Under the pieces are notes generated by a model. It was not told the origin of the DNA and did not search any database. It saw only the letters and a program-made list of their open reading frames with translations. Below, piece by piece: positions 46,830-56,853 of a DNA stretch of 64,000 nt. Origin of the DNA: Rhynchopus sp. YZ270_cl-10 (taxonomy: Eukaryota; Euglenozoa; Diplonemea; Diplonemida; Diplonemidae); assembly GCA_964035575.1 (NCBI GenBank), contig OZ037928.1, positions 496,001-560,000 of the forward strand, given 5' to 3'. Made by a program: the position numbers and the translations under genes. Numbering within the stretch: position 1 is the first letter of the stretch; each line of letters begins with the position of its first letter.

Positions 46830-48380
46830 TCATTCCTCCGCACCGTGGTCGAGGAGAATCCGAGACACACTTACCTGATGTCGGGGACACTGCCTCGCAC
46901 GTTGCAAAGCAGTGAGGCCACTCTCATTTCTGTGGTTCACATCCACCTCCTTCAAGCCCACCAGATAGCGCACAGTCTCGATCTGTCCATGACCGGCCGC
47001 AATGCTGAGACATGTGTCCCCATTGTCATCCACCACAGTCACGTCCGCACCGGCTTCCAACAACATCTCCACAATTTCGAGTGCCGGTTCCTCACAAGCA
47101 CGGTGAAGAGGGGTACACCCCATGGAAGACATTGCATCAAGGTCTGCCCCTGCATCAATGAGCAGCTTCGACACCTCCATGTGGTTCTCTGTCACTGCGC
47201 GGTACAGTGGAGTGGCACCGTCATTTGTCTGATTCACGTCCACCTCCGGCATGCACAGAAGAGTACGCACAGTCTCGGTGTGTCCATTCCATGCTGCAAC
47301 GGCAAGACAGGTGTCTCCTTCGTCGTTTGTGACGCACACCCTCGCACCTGCTCTGAGCAACACCTCAACAATACCCTGCTTCCCATTCTCACTCGACAAG
47401 AGGAGTGGCGAATTCCCGTCGTTATCCTTCCCCTCGATGTCTGCCCCTGCATCAATGAGCAGCTTCGTCACCTCTGTAAGGTTTGCCTCAGCTGCTTTGT
47501 AGATAGGGTGACCAGCTACTGCGAGCATCGCGGTGCTGCCATCGTCAAACGCGTGATTCACGTCCACATCCGGCAAGCCCAGAAGATGGCGCACAGTCTC
47601 GGTGTGGCCGTTTGCTGCTGCCATCTGAACACCTGAGTTTCCTCTGTTTTTTACAACACCTTCTTCCAGCAGCATCTTCACATTTGCCGGGATGTCTGCC
47701 CCTGCATTAATGAGCACTTCGAGCACGTCTACGTGATCTTGACATGCTGCACAGAACAACGCAGACCTGTACCCGTGGTCACCACTTTTGTGATTTATTA
47801 GCGCACTATTCCTGTGCACAAGATAGCGCACAACCTCAGTGTGTCCAAAATTTGAGGCAAAAATAAGACAGGTGTTTCCGAAGTTGCACGTCACAGACAT
47901 TCCTGCACCTGCTTCGACCAACATCTTCACAACCACGAGTGCTCCTGAACGACAAGCCCAGTGCAGAGGCGAACGTCCCATGTCGTCCTTTGTCTCGATG
48001 TCTGCCCCTGCATCAATGAGCACCTGACACACTGCAGGGTCCTCCCACATGGCTGGACAAGGACAGTCTTCGGTGTCCTCCTGCCCGTGTGGGACAAACG
48101 CGACGTTGCTGCAGACTGACTTCCAATGCTGCAAGAGGACCTTCGTGCACGCAGTGCGGTCTGCGTGGACACACTCACTCAGCAGGATCCCAAAGCCCAT
48201 CTGCGTCTCGACACACGGAAGAAGCAGTGCAAGACATTCATCGAGCTTGTCAAGCCCCGCCCGCAAAGCAGTCGTGTCGCCGTTCCTGGCAGCCTCCACC
48301 AAGACCTCGTGTGCAGAAAGCTTTCTTCTCTTTGGTGGGTTCTCGTCAGGTGTGCTGTCTGCGTAGCGCTTCTTCGACAT
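46830..48380 (-). CDS. Ankyrin-repeat protein ANK3
   Basis: 516 residues from the ATG at 48378-48380, almost identical to ANK2. The few differences I saw are near the N-terminus (His6 to Tyr, Gly12 to Asp in the DSTPGEN segment, and Met to Leu in TAMRAG). It has the same nuclear-localisation-like PPKRRK, about ten or eleven ankyrin repeats, and the same internal CATCAGGTAAGTG. ANK2 and ANK3 with their flanks form a duplicated block of about 6.8 kb that also carries an LRR gene. Product likely a protein-binding scaffold. Confidence 0.9.
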   Translation of the reverse strand: MSKKRYADSTPDENPPKRRKLSAHEVLVEAARNGDTTALRAGLDKLDECLALLLPCVETQMGFGILLSECVHADRTACTKVLLQHWKSVCSNVAFVPHGQEDTEDCPCPAMWEDPAVCQVLIDAGADIETKDDMGRSPLHWACRSGALVVVKMLVEAGAGMSVTCNFGNTCLIFASNFGHTEVVRYLVHRNSALINHKSGDHGYRSALFCAACQDHVDVLEVLINAGADIPANVKMLLEEGVVKNRGNSGVQMAAANGHTETVRHLLGLPDVDVNHAFDDGSTAMLAVAGHPIYKAAEANLTEVTKLLIDAGADIEGKDNDGNSPLLLSSENGKQGIVEVLLRAGARVCVTNDEGDTCLAVAAWNGHTETVRTLLCMPEVDVNQTNDGATPLYRAVTENHMEVSKLLIDAGADLDAMSSMGCTPLHRACEEPALEIVEMLLEAGADVTVVDDNGDTCLSIAAGHGQIETVRYLVGLKEVDVNHRNESGLTALQRARQCPRHQVSVSRILLDHGAEE

Positions 48381-48614
48381 GGTTTCTTTTGTTTGAAGAT
48401 GTTGGTATTCAATATTGTGTCTTTTATTCTGTTTCTCGTGAAGGTTGTGAGGTGAGTGGCGGGTGTCCCTGAACTGCTTCCACCCCCCTGACAAGCACAG
48501 CCACCAGCAGAAACAGGTGTGGAAGTCTCCTGAGGGCGGAAACCTATCTCTGAAGGTGAGGGAGGGTGTAACGAAGGAGCAATAAACACCCCTGGATTTC
48601 ACTTACGTCTAGGC

Positions 48615-48688
48615 TAGGAAGAGCCCACGAAGGATCAAAAAGCAATGTCGCTATGAACGCTTGGCTGCCACAAGACAGTTATCCCTGT
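48615..48688 (-). rRNA. LSU (28S) rRNA fragment, copy d
   Basis: Fourth copy of the domain V segment, with one change (GCGACATTGC instead of GCGACGTTGC on the minus strand). Shared similarity with the other cluster spacers stops about 25 bp beyond it, marking the right edge of the ankyrin/LRR cluster. Confidence 0.85.
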
Positions 48689-50201
48689 GAGCACCTCAGA
48701 GGGCAGAATGGGCGAGGGGGAAGAAGGGAGAACAAAAAAAGTGTACTTTCTTTTTTGCGCCATTGTTGAGCATCTGCTGGAGGGGTAATTTTTTATTCTC
48801 TAAAAATTTGGTTTTGTACGACACCCCGAGGATGAGCTACACTAAAGCAATAACGGTGGCAGAAGGGGGGTGATTCGCACTTTTTCCGCCCCCTTTCAGC
48901 TACTATGTGTTTGTTGGTCACCCTCCCCCTACAGGATGGGAGGCAAGAGAAAAAAAAAAGGGCAAAAATAAAACACACGTCAAATCTTCTATGTGAATAG
49001 AGGGTTTGAGGGCATTTTGGGAAAAGAAAAGAAAAGTTTATAAGATGACCCTAAGCCTCTCGTGCTTTAGTCCTGCCTTGGTCACCCTAAATAAAGCAGA
49101 GTCAAAAGAAAGTTGACTTGAAAATAACAGCCTACTCGTGAACAGTGTACCTTTGGTACAAATGACTGGGTGTATCGGGGAGTGGACACCCCAACCAGTG
49201 CAGTCCTATATCGTTTTGTGGTTCGCATCTATCGTCAGGAAGAGAACTGTTATCTGAGTGATCTGAAAAAAAAGGGGGGTTTTTTTGCACAACACATCAT
49301 GCGAAAGAGGTTAGTATTCTTTACAACATTTTACGGACCCTCCATTAACCCTTTTATTTCCTCCGTAACTATGGTTGGCCGTTGCTTTTGAATTTTCAAA
49401 AAATTGTCAAAAAACAATAGTAACTCTGATAGGTAAGTAAAAGAAAAAAAACGGTTTTTTTTTGTTTTCGTTGATTGCTCAATTACCCTGTTTGAGGGGT
49501 GATTGGCGACCGTATCTGAGGAACTATTTCTCCTTTAATGGTGTGGCCAACTCCAAAAATAAAGTGTAATTTTTGTACTTCTTTTGTACTTTTTTTGTAT
49601 ACCCTAAAAAAGGGGTTTTTTTTATTTTTGGTACCAATTCGTACTTTCCCAATCGCCCCAAGGGAAAGGGTGGGTTGCAATCTTGCGCCGCAGACGCACG
49701 GTACGCTACTTTTTTCGTTGGCCACATCCTTCTTTCTCACTCCTCATTGGGTTCTACGAGCTCCGTCCGTAAAATGGTGGGGTCACAACATGCAGCAAAG
49801 TTCGCAGCTATGCAAACTGCCCCCACGTTTACCTTGCACTTTACCCTCAGTGGTCAAGTACTGACCATATTTTACACTAAACCTGAAAATGCCCTGTAAA
49901 AACTGATGCATGCATTTTAGGTCAAAAATACTCATTTCTCAGCGCAAAGTGACCCCATCACAGCACGCACGGACTCCCGAGAATCGAAGAAGAAAAAAAA
50001 ATTCCTCAATTTTTTGTAGGCCAAAAAAAATTTTCCCCCCGACCCGACCCCGACCCCCAAAAAGTTTATACAGGGAAATAATTTTTCGCGAAAAACACCC
50101 CCAAAATAAAGTGTAATTTTTGTACTTCTTTTGTGATTCTTTTGTGCTGTTTTTGTACTGGATTTAGCCACACCATTTAAGCTACGCTTTTGTAGGTATA
50201 T
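48689..50201. other. Gene-free spacer with dispersed repeats
   Basis: No gene is supported. It contains a hairpin-bearing repeat (49024-49070) with relatives at 56478-56530 and 60490-60520, a 48-bp sequence (49666-49713) with a relative at 54714-54760, and a 79-bp sequence (49899-49977) matching 58397-58475. A sequence near 49555-49590 recurs at 50104-50135, and ATGGTGTGGC near 49538 has an inverted partner near 50165-50180, suggesting an old inverted-repeat element of about 650 bp. Confidence 0.5.
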
Positions 50202-50898
50202 CAGGGTTTCCGCCAAGGGGGACCGGGGGGGACCATGGACCCCCACAATATTTTTCCCAGAAAAATCCGGATTTTTACAGGGGTTTGGGGGGGACCATGG
50301 TCCCCCCCAAGAAAAATGGGGTTTTGGAGGTTGTAGATGACCCCCCGTGGTCATGTGACCCCACCGTGCAGAGCATTTGGCTCGCTGTGCCAGAAGAAGT
50401 GGAAGAAAAGGGGGTGGTGCAATTTTTTTTTTAAAAGGGTAAAAGTAGCGCACCGCGCGCCTGCGGCGCTGTGTTGCTAGCTATGTGATATGGATATACT
50501 TCCATCGATACTTCCGTGCATTGCCCCTTTTTCTCAGGAGGCTTCGGTGCAAGCGACGGGTAGTTATTACATGTTTCCACTGCAGCACTGTAATGACTGT
50601 AGCACCATACAATAGAAAAAGCAAACACCATCACCCTCCACTCTCACAAGACCCCTTACCTTGTTACCTTCCACCCCCGACCTCCAAACGAACCACCTCT
50701 ACCAGACAACACAGGTGTGAAGCTTGACATGGCTGCTATCAAACCTGGTGCACCCTTCGCTTCTCCACTCTGTGGCCTGCAGGGAGGCGCGCGCGAAGCG
50801 CGCGACGACCGCTTTTGCGGGGAGGAAAAAATTTTTTGGGGGGTCTTTTTGATGGTCCCCCCCAATTCCTGAAACCCCAAATCCTGGCGGAAACCCTG
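50202..50898. mobile_element. Non-autonomous hAT-like terminal-inverted-repeat element
   Basis: Both ends read CAGGGTTTCCGCCA in inverted orientation, a 14-bp perfect match of the form common to hAT ends. Just inside are G-runs and GGGACCATGG palindromes at both ends. No transposase frame is present. The 8-bp flanks (aggtatat and tatagata) do not match, so a clean target duplication is missing. A GC-rich hairpin (GCGCGCGCGAAGCGCGCG) lies inside near 50790. Confidence 0.55.
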
Positions 50899-51390
50899 TA
50901 TAGATAAAAAAAAAACAATAGTTTGTTCTTGGCATGTTCAATATTGTCACGGAGAGGGGTATTTCATTTTGATACAATTTGTCACCCCTCAAAAGGGTGA
51001 AGTTACTACATGCCCAACACATGCCCACCTATATACACACAACGGTGAAGTAAAATGATTTGCTTGACCCGTTGGTTTCACCGTTGGCTTGCAACGGTGT
51101 CCTGACAACTCAAAAAAAAAAAATGTCTCCCCAAAAAAAAAGGGGGCGAGCAACTTTTTTCTTTGGCAAAGAACAATAGAGCCTCTGTTAAGAGCCTTCC
51201 TTTCCTCACCAAATGTTTTTTTTTTCCAGATGATGCACATACACACACCCCTGCACACCTGGGTCTCACTGTTTATCTTTTTCTTTAATTTGTGCGCAAA
51301 TCACTTTCCACCAGCCGAGTAAACATCTGGACACAATGTGGACCGAAGCCTGCACAATTGACTCAGGTCAGGGGGGGTCTTTTTATTTTT

Positions 51391-52442
51391 TTAGCTGTCT
51401 GCGAGAAACACTGCGTTCGCCCCACATCCACTTGCTTCTAGTAATGACTCGGCTCGTTCCGGCGCGTCGGGCACACCGAGGTCTTCTTTCCGTTTCGCAT
51501 CGGCCTCTAATTTTTCGATCTGTTTTTTTTTGGTGTGAAAAATGGAAAATTATTGTGTAGTTTGCCACATGCTCCATTAGAATAATCACACACCTTCTCC
51601 TTCCGGATTGCATCCAAATTGACTGCGATTGAGTTGAGCCTGAGGATACGCGGTGTGTTCATGATCCTTGTAGTCTGCAGCATCAGCCACAAACGGAACC
51701 GTTTGTGCAACAGATACGTCGCCTGCTGCTTCAATGCTACCCCCAACGACCGCAAAAACGCGTCATAGCTTGTATACCGGTCATCCAACGTTATGTATAT
51801 CCAATGCCCCCTCCCAGCCCCCCAGCTTATCAACTCTTTTAACGCAACCCGCTCCGACTTTATATGCTGTACGAGGAAGGACCTCACCGTTACCTTATGT
51901 CTTGCTGCCAACGTTTCAAGCTGCATCGCCGGGTCCACCAACATGCCATATAAGATCAGCGGGCTGGACGGCTGCGACAACGCCCACTGCTCCTCAAGGT
52001 CGGATACTGTGACAGGTTTGAAAGAATCCGCCATGCCTTCCTTCTCGTCTTCGAGAAGGTCCTGAACGCACCGTTTCATGCGGAAAGCCATGTAGTCAAA
52101 TTCTTCTGGACGGAGCCGTTGTGTCTTCTTGGTGAACAACGCTAGGAAGTCGGTTTCATCCAATCTGTCGTCGCGGTTTTCATCGCGTTGGGTGAGGATG
52201 ACCTGAGCGGAGTGTTTGCCTTGGCGGTGTGACCAATCGTTGTAGCGGATGAGGACTTTGCGGAGCTCGTCGCTTTCGATATAACCTGAGCGGTCCCAGT
52301 CCCAGAGTTCGAAGACCTTGAGGAGGCCCTTCCGGCGGCGTTCCTCTTCGGTCATGCGGCTGGCTTCGCTGACAGATTTATTGAGGTAGGAGACGAGCTC
52401 GTCAAACTCGAGTGGTTCCTTATCCAACGTCATTTCGGACAT
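51391..52442 (-). CDS. EF-hand protein with dynein-motor-like C-terminal region, one intron
   Basis: Exon 1 is 52442-51594 (283 codons, ATG at 52440-52442) and exon 2 is 51519-51391; the 74-bp intron starts GTGTGTG and ends AAAAACAG, phase 0, giving 325 residues. Residues about 40-110 hold two EF-hands: DWDRSGYIESDEL, complete, and DENRDDRLDETDF, slightly altered. From about residue 155 the order PLILYGMLVDPAMQLETLA, then LISWGAGRGHWIYITLDD, then HKRFRLWLMLQ, RILRLNSIAVNLD resembles the end of the dynein heavy-chain motor (AAA6 side: LSPGxDP, GxWVxLQNCHL, FRLWLTS, GLRANL). The homology is my reading by eye. Exon 2 adds an acidic, helical IEKLEADAKRKEDLG tail. Its EF region is related to the gene at 56854-57866. 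A role in a calcium-responsive microtubule complex is inference. Confidence 0.75.
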
Positions 52443-52464
52443 ATATCTGTGAGAAAATTAGATT

Positions 52465-55180
52465 CATATACTTTCAATTCACAGAATTGAAAGTATGTGA
52501 GAGGGTCAACACATGCACCCTTTCTTTGTTTTGGTGGTTTTAGATTTATGTTTTTAACTCCTCAAGGGGGAGCTAAAACATATATCAGCCAAAATCTGCT
52601 TAGCCGTATACTTCGGGGCCTCGTTCACTTAATAAACCACAGATGCAAATTTTTGAGCCTACGACCCCGCATTTAACTCATTTCGATCCCCTGATTTCAA
52701 TCCCAAAAAAATTTCAAAAAAATAAAAAAAAATTATTTTCTGAAATGACGTCGGCAGTTTTTTCACTTTTGCTCCCCGCCGCCTCAGGTGAGAACTTATT
52801 TTCCAAACACCCCGAAAATGGGCGTATATGGATTTCCGAGCTCCCCGCGTTTCATAGAAAAAAAAATCGACCATTTTAGTGGAGTAGAAGTCAAAAAAAA
52901 GTGGCTCCAATGCTTTGTGCATGTAATACAGGGGATTTTCAGTGCAGAAAGAGTGGTCGGCTCCACCAAAAGTTGCGTACCGTGGAGTGTGTTTCCAGTT
53001 GACAAAAATGGTCGCAATTGAAAGATTTGTCAAAAATAAATCCAAAGAAAAAAAAATCGACAACTTTTGACAAAAAAAATCCAATTTAGAGACATCGCTG
53101 TGTTGGACCCAAAGAGGAGATTTCCTCACCGTACAAAGTACACTGTATAGTACCCAGTACATAGTACCCATTCTCCCGCCGCCCACTCGCTCGCCCCAGA
53201 TGCATATTTTTGAGCGTCCGACCCCGGAATTGAACGTTTTCGCACCCTATCTTTCCAAGAATATTTTTTTTCAGAATGTGCCCGGGCCATAAAATCGATA
53301 AAATCCACCTGTCCACGGTCAAGTACGTTTGAGAGGCCGGGGGTGTAATATTTTCACCCGAAAAGGCGCGTATATGAATTTCCGGATCGATCTGAAAAAA
53401 TTCCGGGGTCGCAACATTTTTTTGGCGGATTTTTTATCACTTTAAAGTGGCTCCAAAAACAGGCCATTATATACGGCTAAGGGGGCTCCCTAAAACATGT
53501 TAAAAAATCGCAAAAAAGTTCAAAAAGTGTTTTTTACCTTTGCCAAAACTGAGATACAAAGGGGAAAAAAATGTTTTTTCCCAGCCAAAACTGGGAAAAA
53601 CACATGTTTTCGTATGTTTTCAAATGTTTACGGACCCTCGGACTACGGACCCTCCCACCCCACTTTCCAGCTATTTTGACTTATAGAAAGGGACTCTCGC
53701 AAATTTTTTTTTCCGCCTATATAGGGCTAATTTCGACGATTTGAGGCCGTTAAAACCAGAATTTGACACTTTTGAGCATCTGTGGGGGTCTAAAACGTGG
53801 TTTCGCGCACCCGAAATTTCGTGGTTTTTACTTAGGAAAATGCCCATTTCAACCCAAATTTTCGGTTTTTCTGGCCCGAAAGTCCAAAAAAAAAGCGCCG
53901 GGGGGCTTCGCCCCCGAACCCCCCACTGGGGGGCGTAAAGCATACGCCCCCCAGACCCCCCTATGCAATTGGGGGCCTGCGGCGCAGTTCGGAATTCTAG
54001 TGCATACCTAACCGCATCAGTTATTTATCCAAGGGGGCTCCCTAAAACGTGAACACGGACGACATCTGGCATTTACGGGTTCAGTACAAGTGTGAGCAGT
54101 GCGAACGCACTAACGATTTTGCGACGAGGCGGAAGCGTTACCTTTCTCTCTCCCCGGTGCAGGGTGGATCCTTCTTTTCGCTGAAAATCCGAGATTTTTT
54201 TTCGTTTTATTTCTCTCTCCCGTTTTTGAGATTTTTCCGCGCAGGCCTGATGCTAGCTGTCAGGTTTTTAGGAAATCGTGGGGGGGGTTGATGGTTTGTC
54301 CGCGAGCGCAGCGAGTCGAAAAATTGAGTGACCGTCTGAAAAGAAAAACGAACAAGCAGGTTGGGACCTGTACTGAGGCAGAATAGTGGTGTTTTTTTAC
54401 ACATCTCATCTATCGCAGAACTAAACCCCAGGGGAATATAGGTTTTGGGGGTTTTCGCTGAAACTCGGTCATTACTCGGTCGAGCCCAACCCAGCTCGTT
54501 CGGGCCTCCGGCAGAATGTGAGAATTCCTCGATTATCCTACTGCGGAGTTCGACACTACATTGATATTTGCAATGGGCACACGCAGTATCAGTAATATCA
54601 ATTCATTTACAAAAGAAACGGCGGTCATGGCACCCATGGCGAAGCAACGGTACGCAACATTTCTAAAAATTGCGCTCAAATTGCACGTTTTTAGTGCCAA
54701 ACTATGTCACGCGAAGGGTGGGTTGCAAGCTTGCGCCGAAGGCGTACGGTGCGCTACTTTTATTCTCTCGCCATACTGCATGCTTCCTTTTCCTTCGGCG
54801 TTTGACCCCAATTAAATCGCGTTCTGTACTGCGCCCTCTGATAAGGGTAGTACTTTCTAGAAACATTCTGAAGTCTGTTTTTGACACACAATCGGGGTGG
54901 GTGGGCCATAATTTGCTCAACCAGTCGAGAATCGGATTTTTCTGAAATTTGCATTGTGCCCAGCAAAAATCGTCGTTTTTTTGAAGAATTTTCCAAAAAA
55001 TATGCTATACCCCCTATGACTGGACCCAACTCCCCTCACTATTTTTTCCCTCTTTTTTGACCCAGAAACCACGCGCTTTTTGAACCTTTTTATCCAAAAT
55101 ACTCCTTTTTAGGGAGCCCCCTAAGCAGATTTTGGCTGATATATTCATATACTTTCAGTTCATAGAATTGAAAGTATATA
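52465..55180. mobile_element. Composite repeat bounded by 35-bp palindromes
   Basis: The same 35-bp palindrome (arms CATATACTTTCAATTC and its complement, 3-bp loop) stands at 52465-52499 and 55146-55180. Inside, a 23-bp inverted repeat (ATCAGCCAAAATCTGCTTAG core) occupies 52581-52603 and 55121-55143. The motif AAGGGGGCTCCCTAAAAC recurs near 53480 and 54030, and inverted near 55107. A diverged duplication links 52640-52915 with 53199-53460. No long frame and no transposase. It looks like nested non-autonomous elements. Confidence 0.5.
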
Positions 55181-55433
55181 AACAAATGGTGCTCCTGGAG
55201 GGGCCGATATTGACAGGTCCCTGACAGGTCCCTGCCATAGGGGGGTGCCATTTTTTAACGGTACTTAGCAATTTTTTGGTGGGACGCACACACACACACG
55301 GTGGCCCATACGGACCCTCAGGGTACTCCCAAACCCGGGTACCCCGCGCGGACCCTATTTGGGGTACCCCCCAAAGGGTCCGTTGCACCACAACCGAGTG
55401 TGAGCAATGACACAAGGGGGTATGACTAGTCAC

Positions 55434-55512
55434 ATGACAAGACTAAATAATGACAAGGCCTAACGCCACTCATTATAATCAGGGGTCTTGTCGTTAGTTA
55501 GTCTTGTCATGG
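55434..55512. repeat. Foldback element
   Basis: ATGACAAGACTAA at the left is matched by TTAGTCTTGTCAT at the right; the imperfect arms extend to about 27 bp with a few mismatches. It is immediately followed to about 55610 by a cluster of ACATGT-type palindromes. No coding content; 55181-56145 otherwise holds no gene, only short repeats such as GACAGGTCCCT units near 55210 that recur at 56420. Confidence 0.55.
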
Positions 55513-56145
55513 CACATGTCACTTTACATGTAAAATGACATGTGAGTACATGTAAAAAAAGTTACATGTAAAGCACATGTAAAAGCGCATGTCATGTCAT
55601 TTTACTTCACCGTCGTGTATACTCCGGACATGGATACCCACACAGAATACACGGTTCCCCAGACATCTGTCAGGCAATCACTGATTCATTTTACACAGGT
55701 CGGGCAGGCGCTGCCTGCCCATCCTCTTTTTCCTGTCTGCTATCGATTCCAGGTTCACAGGGATACACAAAACCACACAAAGCGCTATCGCGCTTCTTCG
55801 GCAACGTGTCGAAATCAGTGCGTCACACGGCCCTGAGCCCCTCTAAGCCAGTGATGCACACTGTAGAAGCGGTTCTACGCCAAGTCCGCTCTAAAACCCT
55901 TGTGTTTCTAAGCGCATGACATTGGTCACTACAATCCAAATACGGACTAAAGGTGACCACGTTGTCTTGGTTTGGCTGTATGCAAACACAATTACCCCAC
56001 ACAATGCCCGGGTACCAAAGCGTTTACCGAAGCGAAAAATACACTGCAGACGTCTGCATGTCATTTCTGAAAATGTGCAGACGTGCAGACGCAGACGTAT
56101 GCACGTCTGCACCCATCCCTGCTCTAAGCTGGGGGGTGATTTCTA

Positions 56146-56205
56146 CTTTGCCGCTTCACAGCTGGTCTGTGAACATATTCACAGACCAGCTGTGAAGCGG
56201 CAAAG
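56146..56205. repeat. Perfect 28-bp-arm inverted repeat
   Basis: Arms 56146-56173 and 56178-56205 are exact reverse complements around a 4-bp CATA loop. It lies 40 bp before an 8-bp satellite. No poly-T follows, so a terminator reading is not supported. Confidence 0.9.
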
Positions 56206-56245
56206 AGTCGTTCAAGCTAGGATGCACAAGATAGAACGTGATGTG

Positions 56246-56374
56246 GTGTACCTGTGTACCTGTGTACCTGTGTACCTGTGTACCTGTGTACCTGTGTACC
56301 TGTGTACCTGTGTACCTGTGTACCTGTGTACCTGTGTACCTGTGTACCTGTGTACCTGTGTACCTGTGTACCTG
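56246..56374 (+). repeat. TGTGTACC satellite, about 16 units
   Basis: An uninterrupted run of an 8-bp unit covers about 129 bp. Because 8 is not a multiple of three, it reads as an 8-residue repeat in every frame and produces spurious open frames on both strands. Confidence 0.95.
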
Positions 56375-56853
56375 AAAATGGCAAAGTACTATCAAAAAAG
56401 GGCACCCCCCCCCGATATTGACAGGTCCCTGACTGATTTTCAGTAGCACCAACAAATCAAAAAGTTTTTTTTAAATGAGAAAAGAAAGAAAAGTTTATAA
56501 GATGATCCTAAGCCTCTCGTGCTTAGTCACCTTATCATATTCGTTTATCGCACAGCATCAGCTGCGCTGGCTTCTACAAGTTTGTTGTCAGGAATGATGT
56601 CATTTCCCCAGCCGGAGAAAGTTGATTTTTTGTTGACAATGAGAGGATCTGTACTCAATTTCAAACCCCCTTTTTGATAAATTTTTGGAGTGGTTTGTTT
56701 AGGTTGTGTTGCTACAGAGTTTGTGCAAAATATCCACTTTTTTTTATACCGTTTCTGTGATTTTTTTCTTATTTTTCTGTTGCCAAAAGAATTTCAAATA
56801 ATGCGTGAAAACAACTCAAAAAATCAAAAAAAAAAGGCAAAAAAAGTGCGTAC

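Noticed and set aside
56217-56405. Repetitive HRYTGTQV-type and CVPVYLCT-type frames
   Set aside because: Products of reading the TGTGTACC satellite in each frame; no start context or family.
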